From Imbricaverruca yamaguchii (lineage: Eukaryota; Arthropoda; Thecostraca; Neoverrucidae): a stretch of 64,000 bases of DNA. This document shows, piece after piece, positions 20,405 through 32,130 of the stretch. Under the pieces are notes generated by a model, which worked only from the letters and a program-made list of their open reading frames with translations, did no database searches and was not told the DNA's origin. Location: the NCBI GenBank assembly GCA_034440575.1, contig JAOTOL010001208.1, positions 296,001 to 360,000 of the forward strand, in the 5' to 3' direction. Position 1 is the first letter of the stretch; each line of letters starts with the position of its first letter. Position numbers and translations under genes: made by a program.

Positions 20405-20845
20405 GTTAATGGTGTGCAGTGGTACCATGCAGTGCACAGTGGTACCAGGTGGTGAACAGTGGTACCAGGTGGTAAATAGTGGTACCAGGTGGTAAATAAT
20501 GGTACCAGGTGGTACATGTGGTATCAGTCGGTTCATGTGGTACCCGGCGGTGCATGTGGTGCCAGGTGGTACATGTGGTACCAGGCGGTGCATGTGGTGT
20601 CAGGTGGTATATGTGGTACCAGATGGTACATGTGGCACCAGGTGGTACATGTGGTACCAGGTGGTGCATGTGGAACCAGGTGTTGCTGGTGGTATCAGGT
20701 GGTACATGTGATACCAGGTGGTATATGTGGTACAAGGTGGTGCTTGTGGCACCAGGGGTTGCTGGTGGTATCAGGTAGTACGTGTGTTATCATGTAGTAA
20801 ATGTGGTATCGGGTGGTTATGTGGTACTGGGTGGTACATGTAAGT
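20405..20845. repeat. 19-bp minisatellite
   Basis: The unit is CAGGTGGTACATGTGGTAC with many substitutions, about 22 copies. It is rich in KpnI-like GGTACC half-palindromes. Confidence 0.92.
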
Positions 20846-20999
20846 AGCGATCGCGATGCGGACACCGAAGCTAATGGTGGTACTGATTGACACAGGTCAG
20901 AGTCACGAAACAATGATAATTAAATGGTCCTACCGCAATAACGCGAGCAGGCAGCAAGAGGCGGCGACGAGCGTTATGATCGCCGTGGCAGTCGATTAA

Positions 21000-21445
21000 A
21001 ATGCCCTCCGCCACACGACTGCGCTGCAATGATCCCCCGCCAGACTACTGCGCTGTAATGATCCCCTCCCCCACAAGACAGTGGCGGTGATCCCCCAGTC
21101 AGACGACTACGTTGCAGTGATCCCCTCCCTCACAAGACAGTGGCGGTGATCCCCTCCCTCACAAGACAGTGGCAGTGATCCCCTCCCTCACAAGACAGCG
21201 GCAGTGATCCCCTCCCTCACGAGACAGTGGCGGCGATCCCCTCCCTCACAAGACAGTGGCGGTGATCCCCTCCCTCACAAGACAGTGGCAGTGATCCCCT
21301 CCCTCACAAGACAGCGGCAGTGATCCCCTCCCTCACGAGACAGTGGCAGTGATCCCCTCCCTCACAAGACAGTGGCGGTGATCCCCTCCCTCACAATACA
21401 GTGGCTGTGATCCCCCCGTCAGACGGCTGCATTGCTGTGATCGAT
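21000..21445. repeat. 29-bp minisatellite
   Basis: The unit contains GTGATCCCCTCCCTCACAAG followed by ACAGTGGCG, about 14 copies. The first and last copies are divergent, with CCAGTCAGACGACT inserts. Confidence 0.93.
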
Positions 21446-21457
21446 CGGCTTTGTGTG

Positions 21458-21966
21458 CCGTGGGCAGCAGCGACTGGACCGTGGGCAGCAGCGACTGGAC
21501 CGTGGGCAGCAGCGACTGGACCGTGGGCAGCAGCGACTGGACCGTGGGCAGCAGCGACTGGATCGTGGGCAGCAGCGACTGGACCGTGGGCAGCAGCGAC
21601 TGGACCGTGGGCAGCAGCGACTGGATCGTGGGCAGCAGCGACTGGACCGTGGGCAGCAGCGACTGGACCGTGGGCAGCAGCGACTGGACCGTGGGCAGCA
21701 GCGACTGGACCGTGGGCAGCAGCGACTGGACCGTGGGCAGCAGCGACTGGACCGTGGGCAGCAGCGACTGGACCGTGGGCAGCAGCGACTGGACCGTGGG
21801 CAGCAGCGACTGGACCGTGGGCAGCAGCGACTGGACCGTGGGCAGCAGCGACTGGATCGTGGGCAGCAGCGACTGGACCGTGGGCAGCAGCGACTGGACC
21901 GTGGGCAGCAGCGACTGGACCGTGGGCAGCAGCGACTGGACCGTGGGCAGCAGCGACTGGACCGTG
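21458..21966. repeat. 21-bp minisatellite, 24 nearly identical copies
   Basis: GACTGGACCGTGGGCAGC plus AGC is repeated 24 times; the only visible variation is ACC to ATC in four units. Because 21 is a multiple of 3, five frames stay open (for example a DWTVGSS heptapeptide repeat). There is no start context, splice sites or composition change to suggest coding. Confidence 0.96.
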
Positions 21967-22069
21967 TCCCGTGCCACTGGAGCTGGAGCGGAAGCCGTAC
22001 ACAGTGGAGGCGGCGCGGCGGTCCGCCGCTGCGGCCAGCGCCGCCGGGAATTAATTGAAACGGCACTCG

Positions 22070-22148
22070 GCCAGCCATCGAATCTGTCTCGAGTCGACTG
22101 CGGAGACGGCCAGCCATCGAATCTGTCTCGAGTCGTCTGCGGAGACGG
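22070..22148. repeat. 39-bp tandem repeat, two copies
   Basis: GGCCAGCCATCGAATCTGTC followed by TCGAGTCGACTGCGGAGAC; two copies differing by one base. It leads directly into the 16-bp array. Confidence 0.93.
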
Positions 22149-22495
22149 CCGACGTCCGAGACGGCCGACGTCCGAGACGGCCGACGTCCGAGACGGCCGA
22201 CGTCCGAGACGGCCGACGTCCGAGACGGCCGACGTCCGAGACGGCCGACGTCCGAGATGGCCGACGTCGAGACGGCGACGTCCGAGACGGCCGACGTCCG
22301 AGACGGCCGACGTCGAGACGGCCGACGTCCGAGACGGCCGACGTCCGAGACGGCCGACGTCCGAGACGGCCGACGTCCGAGACGGCCGACGTCCGAGACG
22401 GCCGACGTCCGAGACGGCCGACGTCCGAGACGGCCGACGTCCGAGACGGCCGACGTCCGAGACGGCTGACGTCCTGGACGGCCGACGTCCGGGAC
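22141..22495. repeat. 16-bp minisatellite, about 22 copies
   Basis: The unit is GACGTCCGAGACGGCC. It contains two palindromes, GACGTC and CGGCCG, so single strands can fold extensively. A few units lack one or more bases (GTCGAGACGGC). Confidence 0.96.
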
Positions 22496-23204
22496 GACTG
22501 CGTTGCCGATTTCCGGCCGAGATGCAGCAGTGTCGTAACACTGCCGGTCCTGCAGACGGCCCGGCACGTGGCCGGTGCACGCGACACCGCGCTTCGCCCT
22601 TTCTATCGCGTAAACCGCGCCACCGGCCGCCTAAAGCGCGCCATTTCGGCCGCGCAAGCGGCGCCACCGGCCGCACGGGAAATGGCCGCGCCGGTCGGTC
22701 CGCGCAGGAAATAGCCACGTCGCTCAGGCTGGATAGGAAACAACCGCGTTGCTTTGGCCGCGAGACATAGCCACGTCCGTTTTGACTGCGTAGATAATAA
22801 CGAGAATAGTCACACACAAGAAATCATCACAAAATGTATGACTAATGTAGTCAGCGACCTGGCGATATGGAATGCGTTGTGTTCCGTCGAGATGGTGTGT
22901 AGCTCCCATACGATAAGTTGGTGGCGGAAAAGAGCCTTGCAAAATCCGATATAATTCGGCGTGTCATACGACTGACAAGTTAACCTTAAACTGAGGGAGT
23001 GGGTCCCCGTCCCTCCCCTGGATGTATGGCCAAGTCTAGGGCCGACAAGTCTAGGCTAATACGCAATGACAAGAATATAGATGAATAGGAAATGGAAATC
23101 GGCAATCATTGTCGTTAAAGAAGGGTATGAAGAAGGCAAGGAAATTGTGAGCGGTCACGTTGCTCCAAGTACCGTCCACGACTGCCTCTGAGAGTCTGGG
23201 GTCT
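22496..23204. other. unique intronic sequence, GC-rich at left
   Basis: Contains two copies of GCGCCACCGGCCGC at about 22618 and 22661. No gene was recognised. Confidence 0.55.
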
Positions 23205-23610
23205 GCGGTCTGCTCGTCACTCCTACCTACCTGGAGAGGAGAGTCTGGGGTCTGCTCGTCACTCCTACCTACCTAGAGAGGAGAGTCTGGGGTCTGCTCG
23301 TCACTCCTACCTACCTAGAGAGGAGAGTCTGGGGTCTGCTCGTCACTCCTACCTACCTAGAGAGGAGAGTCTGGGGTCTGCTCGTCACTCCTACCTACCT
23401 GGAGAGGAGAGTCTGGGGTCTGCTCGTCACTCCTACCTACCTAGAGAGGAGAGTCTGGGGTCTGCTCGTCACTCCTACCTACCTAGAGAGGAGAGTCTGG
23501 GGTCTGGGGTCTGCTCGTCACTCCTACCTACCTAGAGAGGAGAGTCTGGGGTCTGCTCGTCACTCCTACCTACCTGGAGAGGAGAGTCTGGGGTCTGCTC
23601 GTCACTACTA
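23205..23610. repeat. 42-bp minisatellite
   Basis: The unit contains AGAGAGGAGAGTCTGGGGTC then TGCTCGTCACTCCTACCTACCT; about nine copies, very homogeneous, with an A/G toggle at the unit start. One copy has a doubled GGGGTCT. Confidence 0.94.
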
Positions 23611-23799
23611 CCTCCATCTTTTCGTGTCCAGTCTTCAGCTTCAGCTTGAGCCTGTCTCAAAGGTGGGCAGCCAGTGGCGCGCTATTGTTCACTGGCCCTT
23701 CCTCTTCCTGGCTGCACAGGTGATGCTGTCTAGTGATGCCGTACCATTGTTCACGAGGTGCATTGGCCTGCCGCCCGTGTCCTCCGATCTCCCTGCCTT

Positions 23800-24165
23800 C
23801 AGCCCCCTTGCCCCTCCCCTGCTACTAACTGGACCTATCCTCACCTTTCAGCTTCCTCGTCCCTCCCCTGCTGCTGATTGGACTAGTCTTCGCCATCCCC
23901 TCCCCCAGCTTCTTCATCCATTTCCTGCTGCTGAACGCACACCCCCCCCTCACCTCTTCAGCACCCTCTTCCCTCCCCGCTGCTGACTGACTGCACAAGC
24001 TCCCACCTGCCCAGCCCAGCCCAGTTCTCTCTCCGCTGCTGGTTGTACAAGCCTCCACCTGTCCAGCTTCCGCGTTCCTCACCTGCTGCTGACTGAGTCA
24101 GTCTTCCGTTCCTCTCCCGCCCCTTCCCCGTCCCTCCGCTGCTCTTCCCTCCGCTGCTCTCCCAT
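23800..24165. repeat. degenerate pyrimidine-rich repeat of about 55 bp
   Basis: Loose copies anchored on CCTGCTGCTGACTGGA and CCTCACCTCTTCAGC. Strongly C/T-biased and clearly older than the neighbouring arrays. Confidence 0.6.
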
Positions 24166-25959
24166 GCTGGGTCTGTTTACCCTCCCGTTCATACTTGCAG
24201 CGCCGAAGCTTGCAAAGCTGTTTTCATGCCGGGGTGCTTGCAGCGACGGTCCAGGGCCGAAGGTTTATTTTCGCTTCGGCCGCGGTGACAGCGTTTTTAG
24301 CGGTTTGTTTTGTGGTGCGTTTGGTGTGGTGTGAAGTGCTCTGCACTTGAGTAAAAAAGGTTTTCTTAATAGGAAAAATTCAGTCACCCTTCATGCTCTG
24401 TAAACATGAAATATGTGTGCGTTTCACCGTGTTGGTCGCTCTGTATTCGCTTCACTAAGAACCTTATGTTCATCTTGCTAATTCCTAATGGTTGAATTCC
24501 CCAGGCGATACATGGCGCTTTTAACTAGTCCGTAACCAGTGGCACAACCTGGCCCGGCCCCAAAACATGTGGAGAAACAGGGAAAAGCTGCCGGCGTGCG
24601 AGGCGCAACGGAACAGTAGGGTATTATGTGGTAAAAATGAAAACATCTAGTGTATTCTTACGTTCTGAGGAGGACGGCCCACCTTGGCTGCGCCCCCGCC
24701 CGTAACTTAATTAAAAGCACAGTGGGTAAGGTCACTATGTTCTGTTTGCCCTAGCCACGCTGCCGCGAGTTGCACATCAGTTTCATCCAGCACTTCGGCT
24801 CACTAGTCTCCGCAGTCTCCGGCTGTTCCATCCAGACTACGTCGCTCTCACGTGCTCACTGGGGTGCTTGTGGCCCTGACTCCGCAATTGTCTGTGGTTT
24901 TTCTGAGCGGTCCACCTGTTAGGCGCCCCGCCGTGCGGCCCATGCCGAGCTGACCGAATTAATGAGTGCCGGAGTCTCACAAGTGACACGCGCTGTCTCG
25001 GCCTCTCTGACATGGCGTCTCAGATGTCAAAACTGCGGGGGAGGAGAGCCGGTGCGTTTTTGCTCCCCGCTGCGGTGTGCGTCGACAAGACGGGTCGCTC
25101 TCTTCGCGAGAGGCTGCGGCAGACGCGGGCCGACGCGTCCTGAGCCGCGCGGATCAGTTCCCGGCGCCGGCCAGCACGTGCCGGGAGATGTGGTCTCGCG
25201 TGTCGTGATGCCCCCCCGGACGCACGCCTGCGCGCCGCTGCACACGCAAACCTGCGCCATTTTTCGGCGCAGTAGTCGTCAGCTGTCTTTCACCCCCTGC
25301 TTTGGTTATTTCGCACCCATATCCCCTTCGCTGAGGTTTTCTGACGCCACGTGGTCGCGAGCGAAAAGTATGGTACAGGTACAGTTGGAGCCGACAACCT
25401 GTCGGTTTGGAAACAGGCATATTGTCCCCAAACAATATGCCCCACCTGCGAAAATCCTGATCCTTACCGTCACTAAAGTGTACACAAGCTGGTTTGTACG
25501 TAACTCCTCCGCCGTACCCAAGGTTGGATTTGTGCTTTGTAATTCTGGGTGTGGAGAGCGAAATTCGGGGTAAATCGAATACAGAGGGGATGCTTTTTTC
25601 GGCCGGTGACATCAGAATCTCAGTTTGCACTTACCAGTGAATCTTGAGCTCTTTATGATAGAGCAGTTCACTGTCAAACAGCACCATTCAGTCTCCAAAT
25701 GAGAAAGCCAAGAGGATGATGTTCTATAGATGATGATGCTCAGGATGCGAAAAATCCAAGAACAGGCTTCCCAACCCTGGCGACAATGTGTGCGCGCGCG
25801 CGGCTACACCTCGCTCGTGATGGTCGCCCGGCACTGCATGTCACGTGTGAGTCACGTGTGTATGTGACGTGTGAGTGAGACTGCGCTGTACACTCGACTG
25901 CTGGTCAGTGCCGCAGGGTCGCGCTGGTCCAGACAGTGACGTGTCTCGTGCGCCAAACC
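24166..25959. other. unique intronic sequence
   Basis: About 1.8 kb without a recognised exon. An open frame at 24962-25573 (+) and one at 25154-25630 (-) have no domains. A CpG-rich patch occurs at about 25080-25260. Confidence 0.55.
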
Positions 25960-26716
25960 TCGTGACGTCGGACCCACTGCTTGCCTCGCACCGCTCGTCC
26001 AATCGGTGATGAACCCACCCGCCCAGCTGCCGTCCACCCAGCAGTGGATTTCCACCGGCCAGTCCACGTGACGTCGGACCCACTGCTCGTCCATGCGGTG
26101 ATGAACCCACCCGCCCAGCTGCCGTCCACCCAGCAGTGGATTTCCACCGGCCAGTCCACGTGACGTCGGACCCACTGCTCGTCCATGCGGTGATGAACCC
26201 ACCCACCCAGCTGCCGTCCACCCAGCAGTGGATTTCCACCGGCCAGTCCACGTGACGTCGCACCCACTGCTCGTCCATGCGGTGATGAACCCACCCACCC
26301 AGCTGCCGTCCACCCAGCAGTGGATTTCCACCGGCCAGTCCACGTGACGTCGCACCCACTGCTCGTCCATGCGGTGACGAACCCACCCACCCAGCTGCCG
26401 TCCACCCAGCAGTGGATTTCCACCTGCCAGTCCACGTGACGTCGGGCCCACTGCTCGTCCATGCGGTGACGAACCCACCCACCCAGCTGCCCTCCACCCA
26501 GCAGTGGATTTCCACCGGCCAGTCCACGTGACGTCGGACCCACTGCTCGTCCATGCGGTGATGAACCCACCCACCCAGCTGCCCTCCACCCAGCAGTGGA
26601 TTTCCACCGGCCAGTCCACGTGACGTCGGACCCACTGCTCGTCCATGCGGTGATGAACCCACCCGCCCAGCTGCCGTCCACCCAGCAGTGGATTTCCACC
26701 TGCCAGTCCACGTGAC
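25960..26716. repeat. 92-bp minisatellite with E-box/CRE motif
   Basis: Eight units with exactly 92-bp spacing (CCACGTG at 26064, 26156 and 26248, and onward). Each carries CCAGTCCACGTGACGTCGG, which overlaps an E-box (CACGTG) with a CRE-like TGACGTCG. Variation is at a handful of fixed positions (GGACCC/GCACCC, CGCCCA/CACCCA, ATGA/ACGA). Confidence 0.95.
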
Positions 26717-26904
26717 GGTGGGCGCGCCTCGTCCTCCGCGGCGCCGCGGCGTCTCCAATTCCGGCCGGCATTGATCAGACCCGGGCCGGCGACTGCCGCC
26801 CTCCTGCGTAATCTGTAATCTTGGCGATGTCGCTGCGTCGTGTGGCCCTCCCCGGCACTTGTCAGCTGGAGCCGGGCCAGACGCGGTGGATGGTACAGAG
26901 GCGG

Positions 26905-27255
26905 TGCCAAGGCCCTCTCCAGGGCAGGCACTGGCCAGGGCCCTCTCCAGGGCAGGGACTGGCCAGGGCCCTCCAGGGCAGGCACTGGCCAGGGCCCTCC
27001 AGGGCAGGCACTGACCAGGGCCCTCTCCAGGGCAGGCACTAGCCAGGGCCCTCTCCAGGGCAGGCACTGGCCAGGGCCCTCCAGGGCAGGCACTGACCAG
27101 GGCCCTCCAGGGCAGGGACTGGCCAGGGCCCTCCAGGGCAGGGACTGGCCAGGGCCCTCCAGGGCAGAGACTGACCAGGGCCCTCTCCAGGGCAGGCACT
27201 GGCCAGGGCCCTCCAGGGCAGGGACTGACCAGGACCCTCCAGGGCAGGACTGGCC
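26905..27255. repeat. 26/28-bp minisatellite
   Basis: Unit CCAGGGCCCTCCAGGGCAGG plus CACTGG or GACTGG, with a 2-bp CT insertion in some units (CCCTCTCC); about 13 copies. Palindromic GGGCCC in each unit. Confidence 0.93.
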
Positions 27256-27314
27256 AGACGGTGCTGTGTTCAGCTCCCGGACCGATTTGTGCTCCGGAGT
27301 CGCGACAGCAGGTA

Positions 27315-27480
27315 GGTAGGGAGGAGGACTCACGATCGTAAGAGGGTCGGCTCGAGTCCTACCACCAGCGGTGTTTTCCAGTTCACCCCCGACCAGTCAG
27401 CGTCATAGGCTGACGAGGCGTGTGACCCACCAGTCGAATGCGTTGTGAATGAACCAAAGGCTCCTCCGCCAATTAGAGCA
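27315..27480 (+). mobile_element. decayed tRNA-derived SINE, family C-like
   Basis: A B box (GGCTCGAGTCC at 27349) is kept while the A box side is eroded. The body has CGACCAGTCAGCGTC and GTCGAATGCGTTGTGAATGA, related to GTTGAATGCGTTATAAAAGA of the 18724 copy. Confidence 0.65.
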
Positions 27481-28499
27481 CTATGGAGGAGAAATGCATG
27501 CTTCGTGTCCAGTTCGGATGCGGCGAGTTTCATGTGTCTGTGTCGCGTGCTCTCCCGCCCGCGGAGGAAATTAGTGGCCGGCTTCTGACGTACTTGGTTA
27601 TCGGTCTTATTAAGGTGCACATGGAAGTCAATCTCTCGACTAATGGACGGGCTCTTGCAGATATTGCCTGTCCACAAATTACGACACGACGGCGAGTGGA
27701 TATTGCTTACCGATAGTAATAAACATCAGGTAACGCGAGTCGCATATAGCGATATGAATTATTGACATAACAGCGCCTGCTCTCGGCGATCAACGATTAC
27801 TTACCGGTTTAGAATCTTAACGGCATAAGCCCTTCAGATAACCCGATATAGCTCAAGATGACTGTGCTGTGAGATGTCTCAATCAAGCTGAAGTGATGCG
27901 TATTTAGTAGGGTATTTCAGCATGGAATGACCCATCGTCTTTCTTGTCCGGGTTTTGTACCTTTGACCTCTATCATCATTGCAGTTTTGCACGAAGGAAT
28001 ATGGAGAAGGTCTTGGTGTGCGCTGGGATCTTTTGAACTTGGCTTATTCCAGGCGATACGTAGGGTTAAAGGAATGGTCTGATTTTCAACAATATGAAAC
28101 GGGTACATACAATGTGTTCTCGTGACCCGCTGTTACCACTGCCTACAAATACAAACCGCTGTGCTTGCTCTTGCTGCTTGAATTTCTACCACCAGTCAGC
28201 GGTAGATATGGCAATAGTAGCATATGGCATCAACAGGTGGTGCGGGTAAATGAAAAAGTCCAGAATATACACCGATAATGAGTCACCTTAGTGATGGTAT
28301 TGGTATGGGCATACATGTGGTTCTGTGCTGTCTAATTACGTGTCTGCCTTCCCTCTAGAACGTGCTACGCTAATCGTTCCGCATAATCCCAATCTGTCAA
28401 TATCCCACATTATCCCACAATATCCGCATTATTCCACTGTCAATATCCCAACCAGAATGCTTCGCTGAGGGTTCAAATAACCACACATCTGTGCCTGCC
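27481..28499. other. unique intronic sequence
   Basis: No gene or repeat family was recognised. AT-richer than the surroundings. A small CAATATCCCACATTATCCCA repeat lies near 28395-28450. Confidence 0.55.
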
Positions 28500-29515
28500 T
28501 TGGACCACCTCTGCCGCTGTAGCGTCACCCCACCCTCAGCTAGCGTCACCCCACCCGCAGCGGCGGTCCTGTCTGTCCTGAGGCCACCCCTGCCGCTGTA
28601 TTGTCACCCCACCCTCAGCGGCGGTCCTGTCTGTCCTGAGGCCACCCCTGCCGCTGTATCGTCACCCCACCCTCAGCGGCGGTCCTGTCTGTCCTGAGGC
28701 CACCCCTGCCGCTGTATCGTCACCCCACCCTCAGCGGCGGTCCTGTCTGTCCTGAGGCCACCCCTGCCGCTGTAGCGTCACCCCAACCTCAGCGGCGGTC
28801 CTGTCTGTCCTGAGGCCACCCCTGCCGCTGTAGCGTCACCCCACCCTCAGCGGCGGTCCTGTCTGTCCTGAGGCCACCTCTGTCGCTGTATCGTCACCCC
28901 ACCCTCAGCGGCGGTCCTGTCTGTCCTGAGGCCACCCCTGTCGCTGTATCGTCACCCCACCCTCAGCGGCGGTCCTGTCTGTCCTGAGGCCACTCCTGTC
29001 GCTGTATTGTCACCCCACCCTCAGCGGCGGCCCTGTCTGTCCTGAGGCCACCTCTGTCGCTGTATCGTCACCCCACCCTCAGCGGCGGCCCTGTCTGTCC
29101 TGAGGCCACCCCTGTCGCTGTATCGTCACCCAACCCTCAGCGGCGGTCCTGCCTGTCCTGAGGCCACCCCTATCGCTGTATCGTCACCCCACCCTCAGCG
29201 GCGGTCCTGTTTGTCCTGAGGCCACCCCTGCCGCTGTAGCGTCACCCCACCCTCAGCGGCGGTCCTGTCTGTCCTGAGGCCACCCCTGCCGCTGTATCGT
29301 CACCCCACCCTCAGCGGCGGTCCTGCCTGTCCTGAGGCCACCCCTGCCGCTGTATCGTCACCCCACCCTCAGCGGCGGCCCTGTCTGTCCTGAGGCCACC
29401 CCTGCCGCTGTATCGTCACCCCACCCTCAGCGGTGGTCCTGTCTGTCCTGAGGCCACCCCTGCCGCTGTATCGTCACCCCACCCTCAGCGGCGGTCCTGC
29501 CTGTCCTGAGGCCAC
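28500..29515. repeat. 58-bp minisatellite, about 17 copies
   Basis: The unit contains GGTCCTGTCTGTCCTGAGGC, then CACCCCTGCCGCTGTATCGT, then CACCCCACCCTCAGCGGC. Spacing is 58 bp (28581 to 28639, and onward). Point variants include ATCG/AGCG/ATTG and CTGCC/CTGTC. Confidence 0.95.
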
Positions 29516-29820
29516 CCCTGCCTGTCCTGAGGCCACCCCTGCCTGTGCCGTGTCCGGTGGGCCGGTCCATTGTCTGACGTGTGCCTGAGGCCACCCCTGC
29601 CTGTCCTGAGGCCACCCCTGCCTGTCCTGAGGCCACCCCTGCCTGTCCTGAGGCCACCCCTGCCTGTCCTGAGGCCACCCCTGCCTGTCCTGAGGCCACC
29701 CCTGCCTGTCCTGAGGCCACCCCTGCCTGTGCCGTGTCCGGTGGGCCGGTCCATTGTCTGACGTGTGCCTGAGGCCACCCCTGCCTGTCCCGTGTCCGGT
29801 GAGCCGGTCCATTGTCTGAC
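29497..29820. repeat. 21-bp array with 36-bp spacers, derived from the 58-bp unit
   Basis: CTGTCCTGAGGCCACCCCTGC, a fragment of the 58-bp unit, is repeated in tandem. It is interrupted three times by a 36-bp block beginning TGCCGTGTCCGGTGGGCCGG (or its CCCGTGTCC variant). Confidence 0.93.
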
Positions 29821-29937
29821 GTGCAGCGGCGGCCGTCGCCGTTATCCGGCGGCAGATCAGCTGAGGAGCGGCGCCGATGCCGTGACTACGCCTACCCTCC
29901 ACCCGGGGGAGGGAGGTTACTGGACCATGCCGTCCAG

Positions 29938-30050
29938 CGATATGCCACCTCCGGTACGCCCAACTACGCCGTCCCCGGTACGCCCCACTACGCCGCCCCC
30001 GGTACGCCCCACTACGCCACCTCCGGTACGCCCCACTACGCCGCCGTGCC
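29938..30050. repeat. 24-bp minisatellite, about five copies
   Basis: Unit CCGGTACGCCCCACTACGCC plus GCCC or ACCT. Confidence 0.92.
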
Positions 30051-30428
30051 TCCGGCCGGCGTACGCCGTAGCCGGGCACGACCACTGAGCCGGATTAGGC
30101 GGCGGATATGGGTCCATCCTCGGACTGCACTGTTAGGAGCGACATGACGGAGACGTCTGCCACTGCAGACTGCTGCCCGGCCCATTGCCCGGTGGCAGCC
30201 CTGTCGTAAAGGGAGCTGCCGCACGGTGCGCCTAATTCTGTGCCGTTCAACTATTAGCCTGCGAGTGTTGCAATAAATCCGCCCGTGCAAAGGTCGGTGC
30301 CCAGTGGCAAATCTTTCAGGGAGACCCGCGGGGGAGGGGGGCGCCCTTTGTGCAGCTGACACTGAAGCACGGGAGTAGCGTCCAGAAGGCCTGCTGCACG
30401 CAATGGCCGAGGTTGGGCCGCTGCGCGC
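30051..30428. other. unique intronic sequence
   Basis: Nothing recognised. Confidence 0.55.
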
Positions 30429-31553
30429 ACCCACGGCAGAACAGCCGGCAGAACAGCCGACAGGACAGCCGGCAGAACAGCCGGCAGAACAGCCGGCAGG
30501 ACAGCCGGCAGAACAGCCGGCAGAACAGCCGGCAGGACAGCCGGCAGGACAGCCTGCAGAACAGCCGACAGGACAGCCTGCAGAACAGCCGACGGGACAG
30601 CCGGCAGAACAGCCGGCAGAACAGCCGGCAGAACAGCCGGCAGAACAGCCGGCAGAACAGCCGGCAGGACAGCCGGCAGAACAGCCGGCAGAACAGCCGG
30701 CAGAACAGCCGGCAGGACAGCCGGCAGGACAGCCGGCAGAACAGCCGACAGGACAGCCGGCAGGACAGCCGGCAGAACAGCCGGCAGGACAGCCGGCAGA
30801 ACAGCCGGCAGGACAGCCGGCAGGACAGCCGGCAGGACAGCCGGCAGGACAGCCGGCAGGACAGCCGGCAGGACAGCCGGCAGAACAGCCGGCAGGACAG
30901 CCTGCAGAACAGCCGACAGGACAGCCTGCAGAACAGCCGACAGGACAGCCTGCAGAACAGCCGGCAGAACAGCCGACAGGACAGCCTGCAGAACAGCCGG
31001 CAGGACAGCCGACAGAATAGCCGGCAGAACAGCGGGCAGAACAGCCGGCAGAACAGCGGGCAGAACAGCCGGCAGGGCAGCCGGCAGGACAGCCTGCAGA
31101 ACAGCCGACAGGACAGTCTGCAGAACAGCCTGCAGAACAGCCGGCAGGACAGCCGGCAGAACAGCCTGCAGAACAGCCGTCAGGACAGTCGGCAGGACAG
31201 CCGGCAGGACAGCCGGCAGGACAGCCGGCAGAACAGCCGGCAGAACAGCCGGCAGGACAGCCGGCAGGACGGCCGGCAGGACAGCCGGCAGGACAGCCGG
31301 CAGGACGGCCGGCAGGACAGCCGGCAGGACAGCCGGCAGGACAGCCGGCAGGACGGCCGGCAGGACAGCCGGCAGGACAGCCGGCAGGACGGCCGGCAGG
31401 ACAGCCGGCAGGACGGCCGGCAGGACGGCCGGCAGGACAGCCGGCAGAACAGCCGGCAGAACAGCCGGCAGGACAGCCGGCAGGACGGCCGGCAGGACGG
31501 CAGGCAGGACAGCCGGCAGAACAGCCGGCAGGACAGCCGACAGGACAGCCGGC
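30429..31553. repeat. 12-bp minisatellite, about 93 copies
   Basis: The unit is CAGAACAGCCGG or CAGGACAGCCGG, with rarer CTGCAG, CCGACAG and GGACGG variants. AAC units dominate on the left, GGAC and GGACGG units on the right. All frames stay open (PAEQPAGQ on +, AVLPAVLP on -), so the long frames here are not genes. Confidence 0.97.
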
Positions 31554-31807
31554 TGCCGCTCCCGCATGTAGTCGAGCCGGCCGGCAGTAAAAACATCAAT
31601 TACACGGGCTTGCCCTTAATTGATGACTGCAATTGCGCAATAAATGGGCGGACCATTTGCTGGAGGCTGGCGGTGGTGATTGGCCAGGTGCTGGCTGGCG
31701 GTGGTGAGGGGCCAGGCGCCGGCTCTGCAGTCATCCTGCTGAGACCACTGAACTGGGCCTGTGGGCTGATGTCACTGGAGTCAGTGGACTTCACTCTGGG
31801 GCTGTCC

Positions 31808-32130
31808 TGATCCTCCTTAAGATCGACAGACCTTACGCCGGCCCTCCTGATCCTCGACAGACCTCACGCCGGCCCTCCTGATCCTCGACAGACCTCACGC
31901 CGGCTTTCCTGATCCTCCTCAGGCTCGACAGACCTCGTGTGAGTTCTCATGGCTTCCATAGTTTCGCCATGCCTCACGCGGAATCTCCTGATCTTCTTCA
32001 TGATCGTCAAACCTCGCACCGAACCTCCTGGCCCTCCACATACTCGTCCGTGTTACACGGTATCTCCTTGTCCTCTACAGGCTCGCCAAACCTGTCGCGA
32101 TATCTCCTGACCTGAAGAAGGCCATCCTGA
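31808..32130. repeat. decayed 30-40-bp repeat
   Basis: GATCCTCGACAGACCTCACG CCGGCCCTCCT is clear for three copies (31840-31925) and then degrades into CTCC-TGATC-GTC-ACCTC patterns. Confidence 0.7.

Noticed and set aside
21333..22817. Frames of 494, 439 and 382 codons (DWTVGSS, RRPSRTSAVSDVG)
   Set aside because: By-products of the 21-bp and 16-bp arrays; five frames are open at once.
30254..31810. Frames of 437 and 486 codons (AVLP and RQDS repeats)
   Set aside because: By-products of the 12-bp array, which has no stop in any frame; no start context, splice sites or non-repeat domain.
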